Assembly (NCBI RefSeq): GCF_022234545.1
Contig: NZ_JAIEUI010000003.1
Location: 292,500-356,499, forward strand
Source of the DNA: Paenibacillus piscarius
GTDB lineage: Bacteria > Bacillota > Bacilli > Paenibacillales > Paenibacillaceae
Length of the DNA: 64,000 nucleotides
Direction: 5' to 3'
Shown here: positions 1 to 8,742 of the stretch, one piece after another
Position numbering within the stretch: position 1 is the first letter of the stretch
Layout of the letters: each line of letters starts with the position of its first letter
Notes under the pieces: generated by a model
What the model saw: the letters and a program-made list of their open reading frames with translations, nothing else
Told to the model about the DNA's origin: nothing
The model's database searches: none
Program-made: the position numbers and the translations under genes

Positions 1-22
1 GAAAGCATACAGGGGGCGGGCG

Positions 23-1363
23 ATGAACAAGTATCATCAAGTACTTACGGAGATGGAGAAGCAGATGAAGGAGGGGCAGTACCGTCCGGGGGACAAGCTG
101 CCGTCTGTGCGCAGTGCTGCGGAAATCTACAGGTGCAGTGTCAGTACGATTCTGCGGGCTTACGGGGAGCTGGAGCGGACCCATACGATCTACTCTATCC
201 CGCAGAGCGGCTATTATATGGTCGAGAAGGCGGAGGACCCTGAAGCTGCGCCCAGCGGGGAGACCGATTTTGCTTCCGCTTCGCCGGATCTGAATGTTTT
301 CCCTTATCTCGATTTCCAGCATTGTCTCAACAAGGCGATTGATCAGTACAAGTACCACCTGTTCACCTATGGCGATGCGCTGGGGCTGGATTCGCTGCGC
401 CGCACCCTGGTGTCCCATCTGGCCGAGTATCAGGTATTTGCCAAAGCGGAGCGGATTCTGATCACCTCGGGGATTCAGCAGGCGCTGGAGATTCTGGCGC
501 GAATGCCTTTTCCCAGCGGGCGGACGGAGATTCTGGTCGAGCAGCCGGGATACGATATTTATCTGCGCTATCTGGAGGCGGAGGGCTTGCCGGTCAGCGG
601 CATCCGTCGTTCGGCGGCGGGGATTGACCTGCAGGAGCTGGAGGAGCGGTTCGCGGGCGGGAGCTTCAAGTTCTTTTATACGATGCCCAGGTATCATAAT
701 CCGCTAGGAACTACCCTCAGTGAGGCGGAGCGCAGAGCGATTGCCCAGCTTGCCGCCAAATACGAGGTCTACATTGCAGAAGATGATTATATGGCTGATC
801 TGGGCATCGGACGGCGGTATGAACCGATCTATGCGTACGACCAGACCTCCCATGTGATTTATCTCAAAAGCTTCTCCAAGATCATCTTCCCCGGCCTAAG
901 ACTCGGTGCCGTGGTGGTCCCCGAGCCGCTGCTGGATGCTTTCCGCGCCTACAAGGGGTACACCGATACCTCGCTGCTGTCGCAGGCTGCGCTGGAGGTC
1001 TATATCAAGAACGGCATGTACGGTCATCACCGGCACAAATTGAAGGCCATGTATGCGAAAAGAATCCGGGCAGTTTATAAGGCACTTGGGCGGCATAATA
1101 CAGAAGGCTTGATTGAAGCCTCTGCGGACAGCTCCGGCATCTATATCCAGTTCAAGCTGCCGGTGACCGTCAATCTGGAGCGTCTGATCCGGCGGCTGGG
1201 CGAGCGGAAGATCCGGGTGGTATCCGGGAACGGGTTCTACTTATCCGGCGAGCGGAACCGTGACAAATTCCTGCGCATCAGCATCTCCCGGGCCGCGCTG
1301 GGGCAGATTGATGAAGGAATCCGGGCAATTGTGCAGGAGGTGAAGCGGGGGAGGGGAAGGTAG
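23..1363 (+). CDS. MocR/PdxR-type PLP-dependent transcriptional regulator
   Basis: Predicted cytoplasmic regulator of 446 residues. It has an N-terminal GntR winged helix (about residues 1-70, with the PGDKLPSVR motif) joined to a fold-type I aminotransferase domain (about 90-440). The PLP-binding lysine is visible in SFSK (Lys286), followed by IIFPGLRLG. The ATG follows a purine-rich AGGGGG. Family members sense PLP or an amino compound and regulate a neighbouring gene; the target is not evident here. The nitroreductase gene follows after 109 bp in the same direction. The domain assignment is firm; the effector is unknown. Confidence 0.9.
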   Translation: MNKYHQVLTEMEKQMKEGQYRPGDKLPSVRSAAEIYRCSVSTILRAYGELERTHTIYSIPQSGYYMVEKAEDPEAAPSGETDFASASPDLNVFPYLDFQHCLNKAIDQYKYHLFTYGDALGLDSLRRTLVSHLAEYQVFAKAERILITSGIQQALEILARMPFPSGRTEILVEQPGYDIYLRYLEAEGLPVSGIRRSAAGIDLQELEERFAGGSFKFFYTMPRYHNPLGTTLSEAERRAIAQLAAKYEVYIAEDDYMADLGIGRRYEPIYAYDQTSHVIYLKSFSKIIFPGLRLGAVVVPEPLLDAFRAYKGYTDTSLLSQAALEVYIKNGMYGHHRHKLKAMYAKRIRAVYKALGRHNTEGLIEASADSSGIYIQFKLPVTVNLERLIRRLGERKIRVVSGNGFYLSGERNRDKFLRISISRAALGQIDEGIRAIVQEVKRGRGR

Positions 1364-1472
1364 TCGGCAACGGACGGTATTGGCTGTGGTTCCCTCAGGA
1401 ACCTTGCAGTTGTATGAGCCTCTGGATATCGTCATAATATGCCTATAACCGATTGAAAAGAGGCGAAAGATA

Positions 1473-2225
1473 GTGAACCCTACGAACGAAACCATTGAGC
1501 TGCTGAACCGCCATACCTCTGTCCGCCAGTATCTGGACAAGCCGGTCAGCGATGAAATGCTGGCAGCGGTAATTGGAGCAGGTCAGATGGCCTCGACCTC
1601 CAGCAATGTCCAGGCCTACACGGTGATCGCCGTGACCGAGCCTGCGCTTAAGACACAGTTATCCGCCTTGTCAGGCAATCAGGCGTATATCGAGCAGTGC
1701 CCGGTGTTCCTGGTTTGGTGCGCCGATCTGTACCGCTTACGGGAAGCGGCGGCCCCGCATCTTGAGGGAGTGCCATCCTATGAGGACACGACCGAGAATC
1801 TGATCGTTGCTACAGTAGATGTGGCGCTGGCCGCGCAGAATGCGGCCGTTGCCGCTGAATCGCTGGGCCTGGGCATCGTGTATATCGGCGGCATCCGCAA
1901 TGAGATCGCCAAGGTGTCGGAGCTGCTCGGCCTGCCGGAGCTGGTCTACCCGGTGTTCGGCATGTGCCTTGGCTATCCGGCCGCCGTGAATGGCGTCCGC
2001 CCGCGGCTGCCGCAGGCGGCGGTGCTGCACCGCAACGGCTATAACGCGGAAGCAGCGTTACAGCAGGCCCGGGTATACGACGCAATCTCCAGCGACTATA
2101 TGCGGCAGCGGACCGGCGGCCAGAGCGCGGCGTCCTGGTCGGAGATCATGGCGAAGCGCCAGGCGCAGCCCTCGCGGCTGCATATGAAGGAATTCCTGCT
2201 CAGCAAGGGATTCATGCAGAGGTAG
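1473..2225 (+). CDS. NfsA-type oxygen-insensitive NAD(P)H nitroreductase
   Basis: FMN-dependent reductase of nitroaromatics, quinones or flavins, 250 residues, the usual length for NfsA/FRP proteins. The N-terminus shows the family motif RHTSVRQY near residues 13-20. Residues about 40-60 (MASTSSNVQAYT) form the flavin-binding segment, and a C-terminal basic tail ends the protein. The start is GTG at 1473 behind AAGAGGCGAAAG. A terminator follows at once, so it is probably monocistronic or shares a transcript with the MocR regulator. The physiological substrate cannot be read from sequence. Confidence 0.88.
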   Translation: MNPTNETIELLNRHTSVRQYLDKPVSDEMLAAVIGAGQMASTSSNVQAYTVIAVTEPALKTQLSALSGNQAYIEQCPVFLVWCADLYRLREAAAPHLEGVPSYEDTTENLIVATVDVALAAQNAAVAAESLGLGIVYIGGIRNEIAKVSELLGLPELVYPVFGMCLGYPAAVNGVRPRLPQAAVLHRNGYNAEAALQQARVYDAISSDYMRQRTGGQSAASWSEIMAKRQAQPSRLHMKEFLLSKGFMQR

Positions 2226-2235
2226 AGATTTGGTT

Positions 2236-2270
2236 AGCCTTCCCCGTTGTCAGCGGGGGAGGCTTTTTTT
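2236..2270 (+). terminator. Rho-independent terminator after nitroreductase
   Basis: Stem AGCCTTCCCCG / GCGGGGGAGGCT with a short loop, followed by seven Ts. It lies 11 bp after the nitroreductase stop. Confidence 0.85.
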
Positions 2271-2325
2271 GGCTTGGCGGCGCGCAGCCCCAATACTCCA
2301 CAGCCAGTAACGTGTCTAGAGAAAT

Positions 2326-2394
2326 TATGCCAAAACTGCAACAATGCTGCCTCAATAGAAGCGGCCTATGCAGAAATTCTGCACAAACTGCAAC
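2326..2394. repeat. Two-unit member of the 17-nt TGCA hairpin repeat family
   Basis: Two units, TATGCCAAAACTGCAAC (2326-2342) and TCTGCACAAACTGCAAC (2378-2394), start 52 bp apart and each follow GAAATT. They match the units of the array at 62917-63139. The rest of the gap 2271-2788 has one more pair (2471 and 2523) and no convincing gene. Confidence 0.6.
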
Positions 2395-2470
2395 AATGTT
2401 GCTCCATACAAGCGGTTGGTGAGATTGCAAACCCTCAAAATCGGTCAGAGGTAGGCAGATCGCCGCCAAG

Positions 2471-2539
2471 ATGTGCAACTGCAAGGGGGAGTGGGGCGAA
2501 TGTGTGTTGAAAACAACATACAATGTGCACCTGCAAGGG
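2471..2539. repeat. Paired GTGCAnCTGCAAGG repeat, 52-bp spacing
   Basis: ATGTGCAACTGCAAGGG at 2471 and ATGTGCACCTGCAAGGG at 2523 differ by one base and are 52 bp apart, the same period as the other intergenic repeat families of this window. No ORF with a ribosome binding site covers them. Confidence 0.5.
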
Positions 2540-2788
2540 TGAGCCGAAGCGGGCAGAAGGATATTCCCCCTGTTGATTATTTTGCATTAACAGCAAAAAT
2601 GCATTAAGAGAAAAATTGCGTATTGCGCAAATTTATAGATGGTGCTAGAATTTGGCAAGAGGCAGAATTTCGCTGGACGCCAACAACCGGGCCCGGAACC
2701 GCGCCGTAGCCTAATTCCCTCTTCCGCTTCGCGGCTGATCTGCTGCGGATGATCTTGAAATCATAGATTCGAGAAGGAGGAGAATGGT

Positions 2789-4051
2789 ATGGTACAGGTA
2801 GACGGGCAAGAGACAAAGGTGGCTGCACGATTAACGCATAAGGTATTCTTCGACCGTGATGATATTGAGTTCACATTCCAGTGGCTGCTGTCATTTGTAC
2901 ACTGCGGCGGTGTGACACAGGGTGAAGTATTTAAGCTTGCACGGAACATCGATCCGAACTCTTTGACTAGCTGGAAGACTGAATTCGAGAAGGAAGCCGC
3001 TAAGATCGAAGCAACGGCGGAGAGCTGCCTGAAGAAAGGCCATCTGATCAGCGCCAGCGAGGCCTTTATCCGCGCCCACTCGTATTACCGGGCGGCCTTC
3101 TATGGAGCTTTTCCCGGTGAACCGGATTTCGTGCGGTATCACGGCAAAAGCGTGGAATGCTTCCGCAAGGCGCTTGATGCGAAGTCTGAGCGGATTCCCC
3201 ATGAATGGGTCGAGGTGGAATACAAGGGATATAAGTTCCCGGGGTGCTTCCTGAAGGCGGAACACGGCGATGCGCCCAAGCCGACGATTATCTTCCATAA
3301 CGGCGGAGAGACACATAAGGAGGACACTTATTTTCTCGGCGGGCAAGCGGCTATTGACCGGGGATATAACGCACTGATCGTAGACCTTCCTTATGATGTA
3401 TGTGTCCGGTTCTACGAGCCTGAGGCGACGGCCAAGAACTTCCCCCGCGAGGAGCTCCATAATGTCTACAGAGCTACCACGGATTTCGTCCTGGCCCGCC
3501 AGGATGTGGACCCTGAGCGGCTGGTCGTCAGCGGCATGAGCTATGGCGGGGCCAAGACGATGGTGCATGCCAGCTGTGATGACCGCTTCGCAGCAGCAGT
3601 GCCCAACTCACCGGTGTACTCCATGGCATCGTTCATTGAACGCGGGATGCCTTCGTTCCTGAGAGGAACCGTGGAAGAAGCTGCAGAGCAGAGCAAGAAG
3701 ATGCCCTACACCGGCCAGGTTCTGTTCGCCGGATCGGCCTGGTCCCATGGCTTCGACAGCATTGCCGAGTGGTATAATGTAGCCAGGGAAGCGATCGAGG
3801 TTGACCCGCAGGACGTCAAGTGTCCCCTGCTCTCCATGTATTCGGAAGCAGAGCATCCCGAGATGCAGCGGCAAGCGATCGATACTTACGAGAAGGCTCC
3901 GAATGAGAAGAACGCGCTTTTCAAAGGAACGGAAGAGGATGGTGCTGACCTGCACTGCCAGCTCAACAACCTGCCGCTCAGCTATCAGGTAATGTTTGAC
4001 TGGCTGGATGAGGTGCTTGATTACAATATTCAAATTCCGGTACCGAATTAA
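2789..4051 (+). CDS. Alpha/beta hydrolase, dihydropseudooxynicotine-hydrolase/FrsA-like
   Basis: Cytoplasmic alpha/beta hydrolase of 420 residues. A helical N-terminal region (about 1-140) precedes the hydrolase core. The nucleophile elbow GMSYGG places the serine at about residue 251; FHNGGE near residue 171 forms the oxyanion region; a C-terminal histidine in DLHCQ is the probable catalytic base. This layout matches the family containing 2,6-dihydropseudooxynicotine hydrolase and other C-C or ester hydrolases. The ATG has the strong site GAAGGAGGAGAA. A TetR regulator follows 87 bp downstream on the same strand and may control it. The substrate is unknown. Confidence 0.8.
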   Translation: MVQVDGQETKVAARLTHKVFFDRDDIEFTFQWLLSFVHCGGVTQGEVFKLARNIDPNSLTSWKTEFEKEAAKIEATAESCLKKGHLISASEAFIRAHSYYRAAFYGAFPGEPDFVRYHGKSVECFRKALDAKSERIPHEWVEVEYKGYKFPGCFLKAEHGDAPKPTIIFHNGGETHKEDTYFLGGQAAIDRGYNALIVDLPYDVCVRFYEPEATAKNFPREELHNVYRATTDFVLARQDVDPERLVVSGMSYGGAKTMVHASCDDRFAAAVPNSPVYSMASFIERGMPSFLRGTVEEAAEQSKKMPYTGQVLFAGSAWSHGFDSIAEWYNVAREAIEVDPQDVKCPLLSMYSEAEHPEMQRQAIDTYEKAPNEKNALFKGTEEDGADLHCQLNNLPLSYQVMFDWLDEVLDYNIQIPVPN

Positions 4052-4137
4052 ACATACTTTGCAAGAGGATAACGGGTCTGTAGTGCTGCAATGGCAGCAC
4101 CGCAGACCTTTGACTACATACAGGAATGGAGCCATAG

Positions 4138-4731
4138 ATGGACATGACAACTGAGAAACAAGGACTAAGAGAACGCAAGAAAGAAGAGACCAGGCGGACG
4201 CTGAGCGATGTAGCCTGTAGTCTGGCCATGGAGAGAGGGGCCAGTCAGGTCCGGGTGGAGGATATCGCCGCAGCTGCCAATGTCTCTATGCGGACGTTCA
4301 ACAATTATTTTGCTTCCAAAGAGGCTGCAATGGTTGGCAATGCTTATCAGCGTTCCGAGCGGATAGCAGCTGCCCTTGCCGGCCGTCCGTCCGGTGAACC
4401 GCTTCAGGAATCGGTCCGGGCTGCTGTGCTTGAGGGATTCGCCGAGACTACAGACCGGCAGTGGTATGCACGCATCGTCCTTCTCCGCGATGATCCGGCA
4501 TTGTTCGGCGCGACGCGGAAGGTGGAGATCGAGATTGAACGGGAGCTCGCCAAGGTGATCGCGGAACGTACTCACAAGGATGTGAAGCTCGATCTGTACC
4601 CTGATTTATTGGCCTCGCTGCTCATGGCTGCAATACGCACAGCGGTCTTCCATTGGGTAAGCGCACCTTCCGGAGGACAGACGCTGAACGACATGCTGGA
4701 GCAGGCGCTCCTGAGGCTGAGGTTTGAATAA
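4138..4731 (+). CDS. TetR family transcriptional regulator
   Basis: 197 residues. The N-terminal helix-turn-helix (about residues 13-60) shows the TetR pattern in VRVEDIAAAANVSMRTFNNYF followed by KEA. The C-terminal ligand domain is helical and has no recognisable specificity. Its place just after the alpha/beta hydrolase suggests it represses that gene or its own unit (inference from context only). A strong terminator follows. Confidence 0.88.
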   Translation: MDMTTEKQGLRERKKEETRRTLSDVACSLAMERGASQVRVEDIAAAANVSMRTFNNYFASKEAAMVGNAYQRSERIAAALAGRPSGEPLQESVRAAVLEGFAETTDRQWYARIVLLRDDPALFGATRKVEIEIERELAKVIAERTHKDVKLDLYPDLLASLLMAAIRTAVFHWVSAPSGGQTLNDMLEQALLRLRFE

Positions 4732-4742
4732 TATGTGCATGG

Positions 4743-4792
4743 AGGCGCTCCTGCTGCGATAACGGAATCGTGGACAGGAGCGCCTTATTTTT
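4743..4792 (+). terminator. Terminator after TetR gene
   Basis: AGGCGCTCCTG pairs with CAGGAGCGCCT, followed by TATTTTT. Repeat element D1 begins directly at the end of this T-tract. Confidence 0.8.
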
Positions 4793-4887
4793 GAAATAGA
4801 ATGTATATGTTCCACCCGATAATTATCCTTATATTTCTCGCTGAAACGGTACCGCCCTTAAAAAGGACGGCATAGCCGTTCCGCTTG
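4793..4887 (+). repeat. Element D, copy 1 (two-hairpin intergenic element)
   Basis: About 95 bp. It runs from GAAATAGAATGTATATGTTC through CTTATATTTCTCGCTGAAAC to a nested hairpin with CCGCCCTT/AAGGACGG and GAACGG-type outer arms, ending CGCTTG. Other copies lie at 12042-12141, 13967-14066, 22611-22700 and 45496-45556. Confidence 0.75.
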
Positions 4888-4891
4888 CCGG

Positions 4892-4922
4892 GTGACAGTT
4901 GTCACTTTAAACCGGTGACAGT
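4892..4922. promoter_or_regulatory. GTGACAGT repeats, candidate operator of the ABC/two-component operon
   Basis: GTGACAGTTGTCAC (4892-4905) is a near-perfect palindrome, and GTGACAGT recurs at 4915-4922. It lies about 80-105 bp upstream of the ABC gene, so a binding site for the LuxR-type response regulator of the operon is possible. The promoter itself is not clear. Confidence 0.35.
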
Positions 4923-4998
4923 CCATACTGATGCTCCACTCCGGTCTCCGGTACTATAGCAATATAGCCGAAGGGCAACAGGTAACGGAGGGATAGAG

Positions 4999-5910
4999 AT
5001 GGAACAGGTCATCGAATTACACAATGTCAGCAAAAGCTTCCACGATAAGCTGGCGGTCAATCAAGTCAGCTTCACCCTCGGGCGCGGCTCGGTCACAGCG
5101 TTGCTTGGGCCGAACGGAGCGGGGAAAACCACGACAATCGCAATGCTCCTGGGTCTGCTTGAGCCCACAAAGGGAAGCGTGAAGGTGTTCGGTCTTCCGC
5201 CCAAGGAGCTTAAGGTGAAGCAGCGGACCGGAGCTATGCTGCAGGAGGTCAGCGTTATGGACCGGCTGAAGGTCCGGGAGCTGCTAAGCCTGATCCGCAG
5301 CTATTATCCGCAGCCGATGGAGATGGAGGTGCTGCTGCAGGCCACCGGACTGGAGTCGGCGGATCTGAACCGCTATGCCGAGAAGCTCTCCGGCGGCCAG
5401 AAGCGCAGTCTCAGCTTCGCGCTGGCGCTGGCGGGCAACCCGGACCTGCTGTTTTTTGACGAACCGACGGTTGGACTGGATACGACGGCCCGGCGGCAGT
5501 TCTGGGAGAAGGTGCGGGGGCTGGCGGCACAGGGCAAGACGATTCTGTTCACGACCCATTACCTGCAGGAGGCGGAGGATATCGCGGACCGGATTCTGTT
5601 GTTTAACCGGGGAATGCTGGCGGCGGACGGCAGCCCGGACGAGATTAAGGCAAGGATTGTGAAGAAGTCGCTGTCCTTCCGGCCGCTCGGCGATCCGCTG
5701 CTTCTGCGCAGTCAGTTGCTGGAGCTTCCAGCTGTCGAGGCTTGCTTCGAGAAGGAGGGGCGGCTGCATGTAACCACGGAGAATACGGATGAGGCGCTGC
5801 GGGCTATTTTTGTGAACGGGCTGGCAGTGAAGGATGTTCAGATCGACCAGGGCAAGCTGGATGAAGCGTTCGAGCAGTTGACCATGAATCAAGAGGAGGC
5901 GGCACTATAA
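4999..5910 (+). CDS. ABC transporter ATP-binding protein (YvfR-like)
   Basis: ATPase subunit of a drug or peptide exporter at the inner face of the membrane, 303 residues. Walker A GPNGAGKTT at about residues 38-46, signature LSGGQ near 130, Walker B LLFFDEPT near 153, followed by the switch histidine in FTTHY. The C-terminal ~90 residues are the extension typical of CcmA/DrrA-type subunits. The stop overlaps the permease start by one base (TAATG). Gene order ATPase-permease-kinase-regulator matches yvfRSTU of Bacillus subtilis and resembles linearmycin-type resistance loci. Confidence 0.9.
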   Translation: MEQVIELHNVSKSFHDKLAVNQVSFTLGRGSVTALLGPNGAGKTTTIAMLLGLLEPTKGSVKVFGLPPKELKVKQRTGAMLQEVSVMDRLKVRELLSLIRSYYPQPMEMEVLLQATGLESADLNRYAEKLSGGQKRSLSFALALAGNPDLLFFDEPTVGLDTTARRQFWEKVRGLAAQGKTILFTTHYLQEAEDIADRILLFNRGMLAADGSPDEIKARIVKKSLSFRPLGDPLLLRSQLLELPAVEACFEKEGRLHVTTENTDEALRAIFVNGLAVKDVQIDQGKLDEAFEQLTMNQEEAAL

Positions 5911-6647
5911 TGAAAGCTATGATGAACCAGTGCAGAGCAGAGCTGCTGCGGATTATCCGCAATCCCTATTATGTGTTCTGGTCGCTGCTGATGCCGATTA
6001 TGTTCTATTTTATTTTTACCCGGGTGGTGAATACGGGGACGGACGATGCGAAGGCATGGCAGGCGCATTATCTGATGTCGATGGCGGCCTTCAGCGTGAT
6101 GGGCTCGGCGATTATGACGCTTGGCATCCGGCTGGTGCAGGAGCAGACCAAGGGCTGGAATACGTTCATGCGGATTACGCCGCTGCCGTCCTCGGTGTAT
6201 TTTATCGGCAAAATGTTCGGCCAGAGCGTCATGCATCTGTTCTCGATCCTGTGCATTTTCCTGGCCGGGTATCTGATTAACGGAGTGTCGCTGACTGCGG
6301 CGCAATGGGTGCTTAGCGGGTTGTGGCTGCTTGCGGGGTCACTTCCGTTCCTGGCACTGGGTACGATTATCGGGTCGATGAAGCGGGTGGATACGGCGAG
6401 CGGGGTAAGCAATGTGCTGTATATGGGGCTGGCAGTGGCCGGGGGCATGTGGATGCCTCTGGAAATTATGCCGAAGCTGATGCAGAAGATCGGGCACTGG
6501 CTGCCGTCTTACAATTACGGCGATGGAGCCTGGGCGATTGTAGCGGGAGAGTCCCCGCAGTGGAAGGCTATGCTGCTGCTGCTCGGTTACCTGGCCGTAT
6601 TTATGCTATTATCGGTCTATATCCGAAAAAAACAGGAAGCGGTGTAA
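5910..6647 (+). CDS. ABC-2 type transporter permease (YvfS-like)
   Basis: 245-residue integral membrane subunit with about six hydrophobic segments: near residues 20-40, 55-75, 95-125, 135-160, 170-190 and 215-240. It has the ABC-2 shape: an N-terminal RIIRNPYY amphipathic stretch and a C-terminal helix ending in basic residues. Being a single half-size permease it probably homodimerises with two copies of the upstream ATPase. It is translationally coupled to that ATPase (one-base overlap). Confidence 0.88.
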   Translation: MKAMMNQCRAELLRIIRNPYYVFWSLLMPIMFYFIFTRVVNTGTDDAKAWQAHYLMSMAAFSVMGSAIMTLGIRLVQEQTKGWNTFMRITPLPSSVYFIGKMFGQSVMHLFSILCIFLAGYLINGVSLTAAQWVLSGLWLLAGSLPFLALGTIIGSMKRVDTASGVSNVLYMGLAVAGGMWMPLEIMPKLMQKIGHWLPSYNYGDGAWAIVAGESPQWKAMLLLLGYLAVFMLLSVYIRKKQEAV

Positions 6648-6653
6648 TCAACA

Positions 6654-7808
6654 ATGGTGCGTAAGCAGTTCCGGGTTTTTCCCGAAAAGATCGGTTTCTT
6701 CCCCTATATCTGGCTGATCTATCTGGTGTTCCCGGTGCTGAACCTGGATGGCTACAGCGGCTATAAGCTGATGGGGGGGTATGCGCTGCTGCTGCTGTTT
6801 CTGGTGGCGTACCGCCAGCTCTACTGGGTGACCGAGAAGGCGTATACGGCCTGGCTGGGGTTACAGTTACTGATAATTGTCGTTTTAGCTGTTTTCTACA
6901 GTCCCTACAACTTTTATATGGGTTTCTTCACCAGTAACTTCATTGGCTGGTATACCGATGTGCGGCGCTTCAAGCGGGCATTGGCAGTGTTCGCTGCTGT
7001 GCTGATTGGGTTGGTGGGTCTGTTCTACCTGCCGCAGATGCACGACCTGGATATCCTGTTCATGCTGCCCTTCGTGCTGATGATGCTGATCACGCCCTTC
7101 GGTATCCGTTCCATTAACCGGCGGCGGGTGCTGGAGAAGGAGCTGGACCGGGCCAATGAGCGGATCAAGGAGATGGTCAAGCGCGAGGAGCGGGTACGGA
7201 TCGCCCGTGATCTGCATGATACGATGGGCCACACGCTGTCGCTGATTACCTTGAAGAGCCAGCTTATTGAGAAAATGGTGGTGAAGAACCCCGAGCGGGC
7301 GCAGGCGGAAGCCCGCGAGATCCAGCGGACCTCGCGGGCCGCGCTGCGCCAGGTGCGTGAGCTGGTCTCCGAGATGCGGGCGGTCTCTGTAGCCGAGGAG
7401 CTGGCAGCGGCAGAAGAGATGCTGCGCAGCGCCGAGATTGCGCTGGAGGTAGAGGGGGATGCCGCGTTGCCGGGGATCTCTGATCTGACGCAGAATATTC
7501 TCAGCCTCTGCATCAAGGAAGGGGTGACCAATATCGTCAAGCACAGCCGTGCGGACCTGTGCCGGATCGGCATTGCGCTGCTGCCCGGCGAGGTGCGGAT
7601 TACGGTGGCGGATAACGGAATCGGTATAGATTGCGCCGGGTCCGGTACGGACGGGCGCGGGGATGGTAATGGCATGAAGGGGATGGCCGAGCGGCTGGCC
7701 CTGATTGACGGCTCATTGAAGCTGGAACCGCGAAGCGGCGGGGGGACGCTGCTGACGGTGACTGTACCCAGAGCCATCAAGGACAGAAAGGATGGGGAGA
7801 CGGCATGA
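6654..7808 (+). CDS. DesK/NarX-type sensor histidine kinase (YvfT-like)
   Basis: 384 residues. The N-terminal half carries five or so membrane helices (about residues 15-145) with almost no extracellular domain, as in kinases that sense the membrane or a partner transporter. A coiled-coil linker (about 150-180) leads to the HisKA_3 motif RDLHDTMGH (phospho-acceptor His188) and a HATPase_c domain with DNGIGI. It starts 7 bp after the permease and overlaps the regulator gene by four bases (ATGA). It probably senses the export substrate together with the transporter. Confidence 0.92.
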   Translation: MVRKQFRVFPEKIGFFPYIWLIYLVFPVLNLDGYSGYKLMGGYALLLLFLVAYRQLYWVTEKAYTAWLGLQLLIIVVLAVFYSPYNFYMGFFTSNFIGWYTDVRRFKRALAVFAAVLIGLVGLFYLPQMHDLDILFMLPFVLMMLITPFGIRSINRRRVLEKELDRANERIKEMVKREERVRIARDLHDTMGHTLSLITLKSQLIEKMVVKNPERAQAEAREIQRTSRAALRQVRELVSEMRAVSVAEELAAAEEMLRSAEIALEVEGDAALPGISDLTQNILSLCIKEGVTNIVKHSRADLCRIGIALLPGEVRITVADNGIGIDCAGSGTDGRGDGNGMKGMAERLALIDGSLKLEPRSGGGTLLTVTVPRAIKDRKDGETA

Positions 7809-8407
7809 TCAGCATCGTAATTGCCGAAGACCAGCGCCTGCTGCGCGGAGCGATGGCGGCACTGCTGGAGCTGGAGGACGACATAGAGGTGGCAGGCGAG
7901 GCCGGGGACGGGGTGGAGGCGCTGGCTATGATCGAGCGGTTGCAGCCGGATGTGTGTCTGATGGACATCGAGATGCCGCTGATGAGCGGCCTGGAGGTGG
8001 CGGAGCTGCTGAAATCGCGGGCCAGCGCCACCAAGATTATTATCCTGACCACCTTCGCCCGTCCCGGGTACTTCGAGCGCGGGGTGAAGGCCGGGATTCA
8101 GGGTTATCTGCTGAAGGATGAGCCGGTGGACAAGCTGGCGGAGGCGATCCGCCGCGTGGTTGCCGGAGGCCGGGAGGTATCTCCGGAGCTGGTCTTTGGC
8201 AGCCTGCGGGAGGAGAACCCGCTGTCGGAGCGGGAGCGCGAAATTCTGCGGCTTGCCGCCGCCGGCCGGAGCGCCAGTGAGATCGCATCGGCGCTCCACC
8301 TCTCCTACGGCACCGTCCGCAACTACATCTCCGAGATCCTCGGTAAGCTTGCGGTGAAGACCCGGATTGAAGCGGTGCGGCTGGCGGAGGAGAAGGGCTG
8401 GATGTAG
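7805..8407 (+). CDS. NarL/LuxR-family response regulator (YvfU-like)
   Basis: 200 residues. The receiver domain has acidic residues near 8-9, phospho-acceptor Asp54 in LMDIEMP and Lys in LLKDE. The C-terminal LuxR helix-turn-helix shows LSEREREILRLAAAG, then SYGTVRNYIS and KLAVKTRIEAV. It is the cognate partner of the preceding kinase (ATGA overlap) and probably activates the operon that starts at 4999. Confidence 0.93.
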   Translation: MISIVIAEDQRLLRGAMAALLELEDDIEVAGEAGDGVEALAMIERLQPDVCLMDIEMPLMSGLEVAELLKSRASATKIIILTTFARPGYFERGVKAGIQGYLLKDEPVDKLAEAIRRVVAGGREVSPELVFGSLREENPLSEREREILRLAAAGRSASEIASALHLSYGTVRNYISEILGKLAVKTRIEAVRLAEEKGWM

Positions 8408-8522
8408 GGCGGGGGCGGGCGGTGATTGCACGAGGTGCCAATTACAGTTATAGAAGACAAACTATGCTTTTCAATGTTTTTAATGGTACGTATTACAGCT
8501 TATGGGCTGAATGGTTAGATCT
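8408..8522. other. Intergenic segment without gene
   Basis: AT-richer stretch after the response regulator. I see no clear terminator, promoter or ORF. The repeat cluster begins at 8523, and the rest of the gap to 8935 consists of the repeats listed separately. Confidence 0.5.
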
Positions 8523-8703
8523 ATTGTATTTCGTACAACAGATGCCCCCTAAATCCGCAGCAAACTCAAATCTGTTGTATTCTGTACAGTAGAAATCTGC
8601 GGAAGTGGCTCTTTCGGGCAAATAAACAAAAATCTGCTGTACAAAATACAGCAGATTGGAATATTAGTTGGAATATTGCCGATTCTATTGCACGAAATAC
8701 AAT
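8523..8703. repeat. Element B, copy 1: four 17-nt palindromes at offsets 0, 51, 113, 164
   Basis: Units ATTGTATTTCGTACAAC (8523), GTTGTATTCTGTACAGT (8574), GCTGTACAAAATACAGC (8636) and ATTGCACGAAATACAAT (8687). The third lies in a perfect 11-bp inverted repeat (AATCTGCTGTA / TACAGCAGATT). The 45-nt spacer between units 2 and 3 is conserved with copy 2 at 49245-49426, which has the same architecture. Confidence 0.7.
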
Positions 8704-8742
8704 CAGGCAGAGTGATACCGCTACAGACTACAGGTGGTGCCA

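Noticed and set aside
7025-8431. Minus-strand frame of 468 codons over kinase and regulator genes
   Set aside because: Shadow of the YvfT/YvfU-like genes; no start site or family motif.
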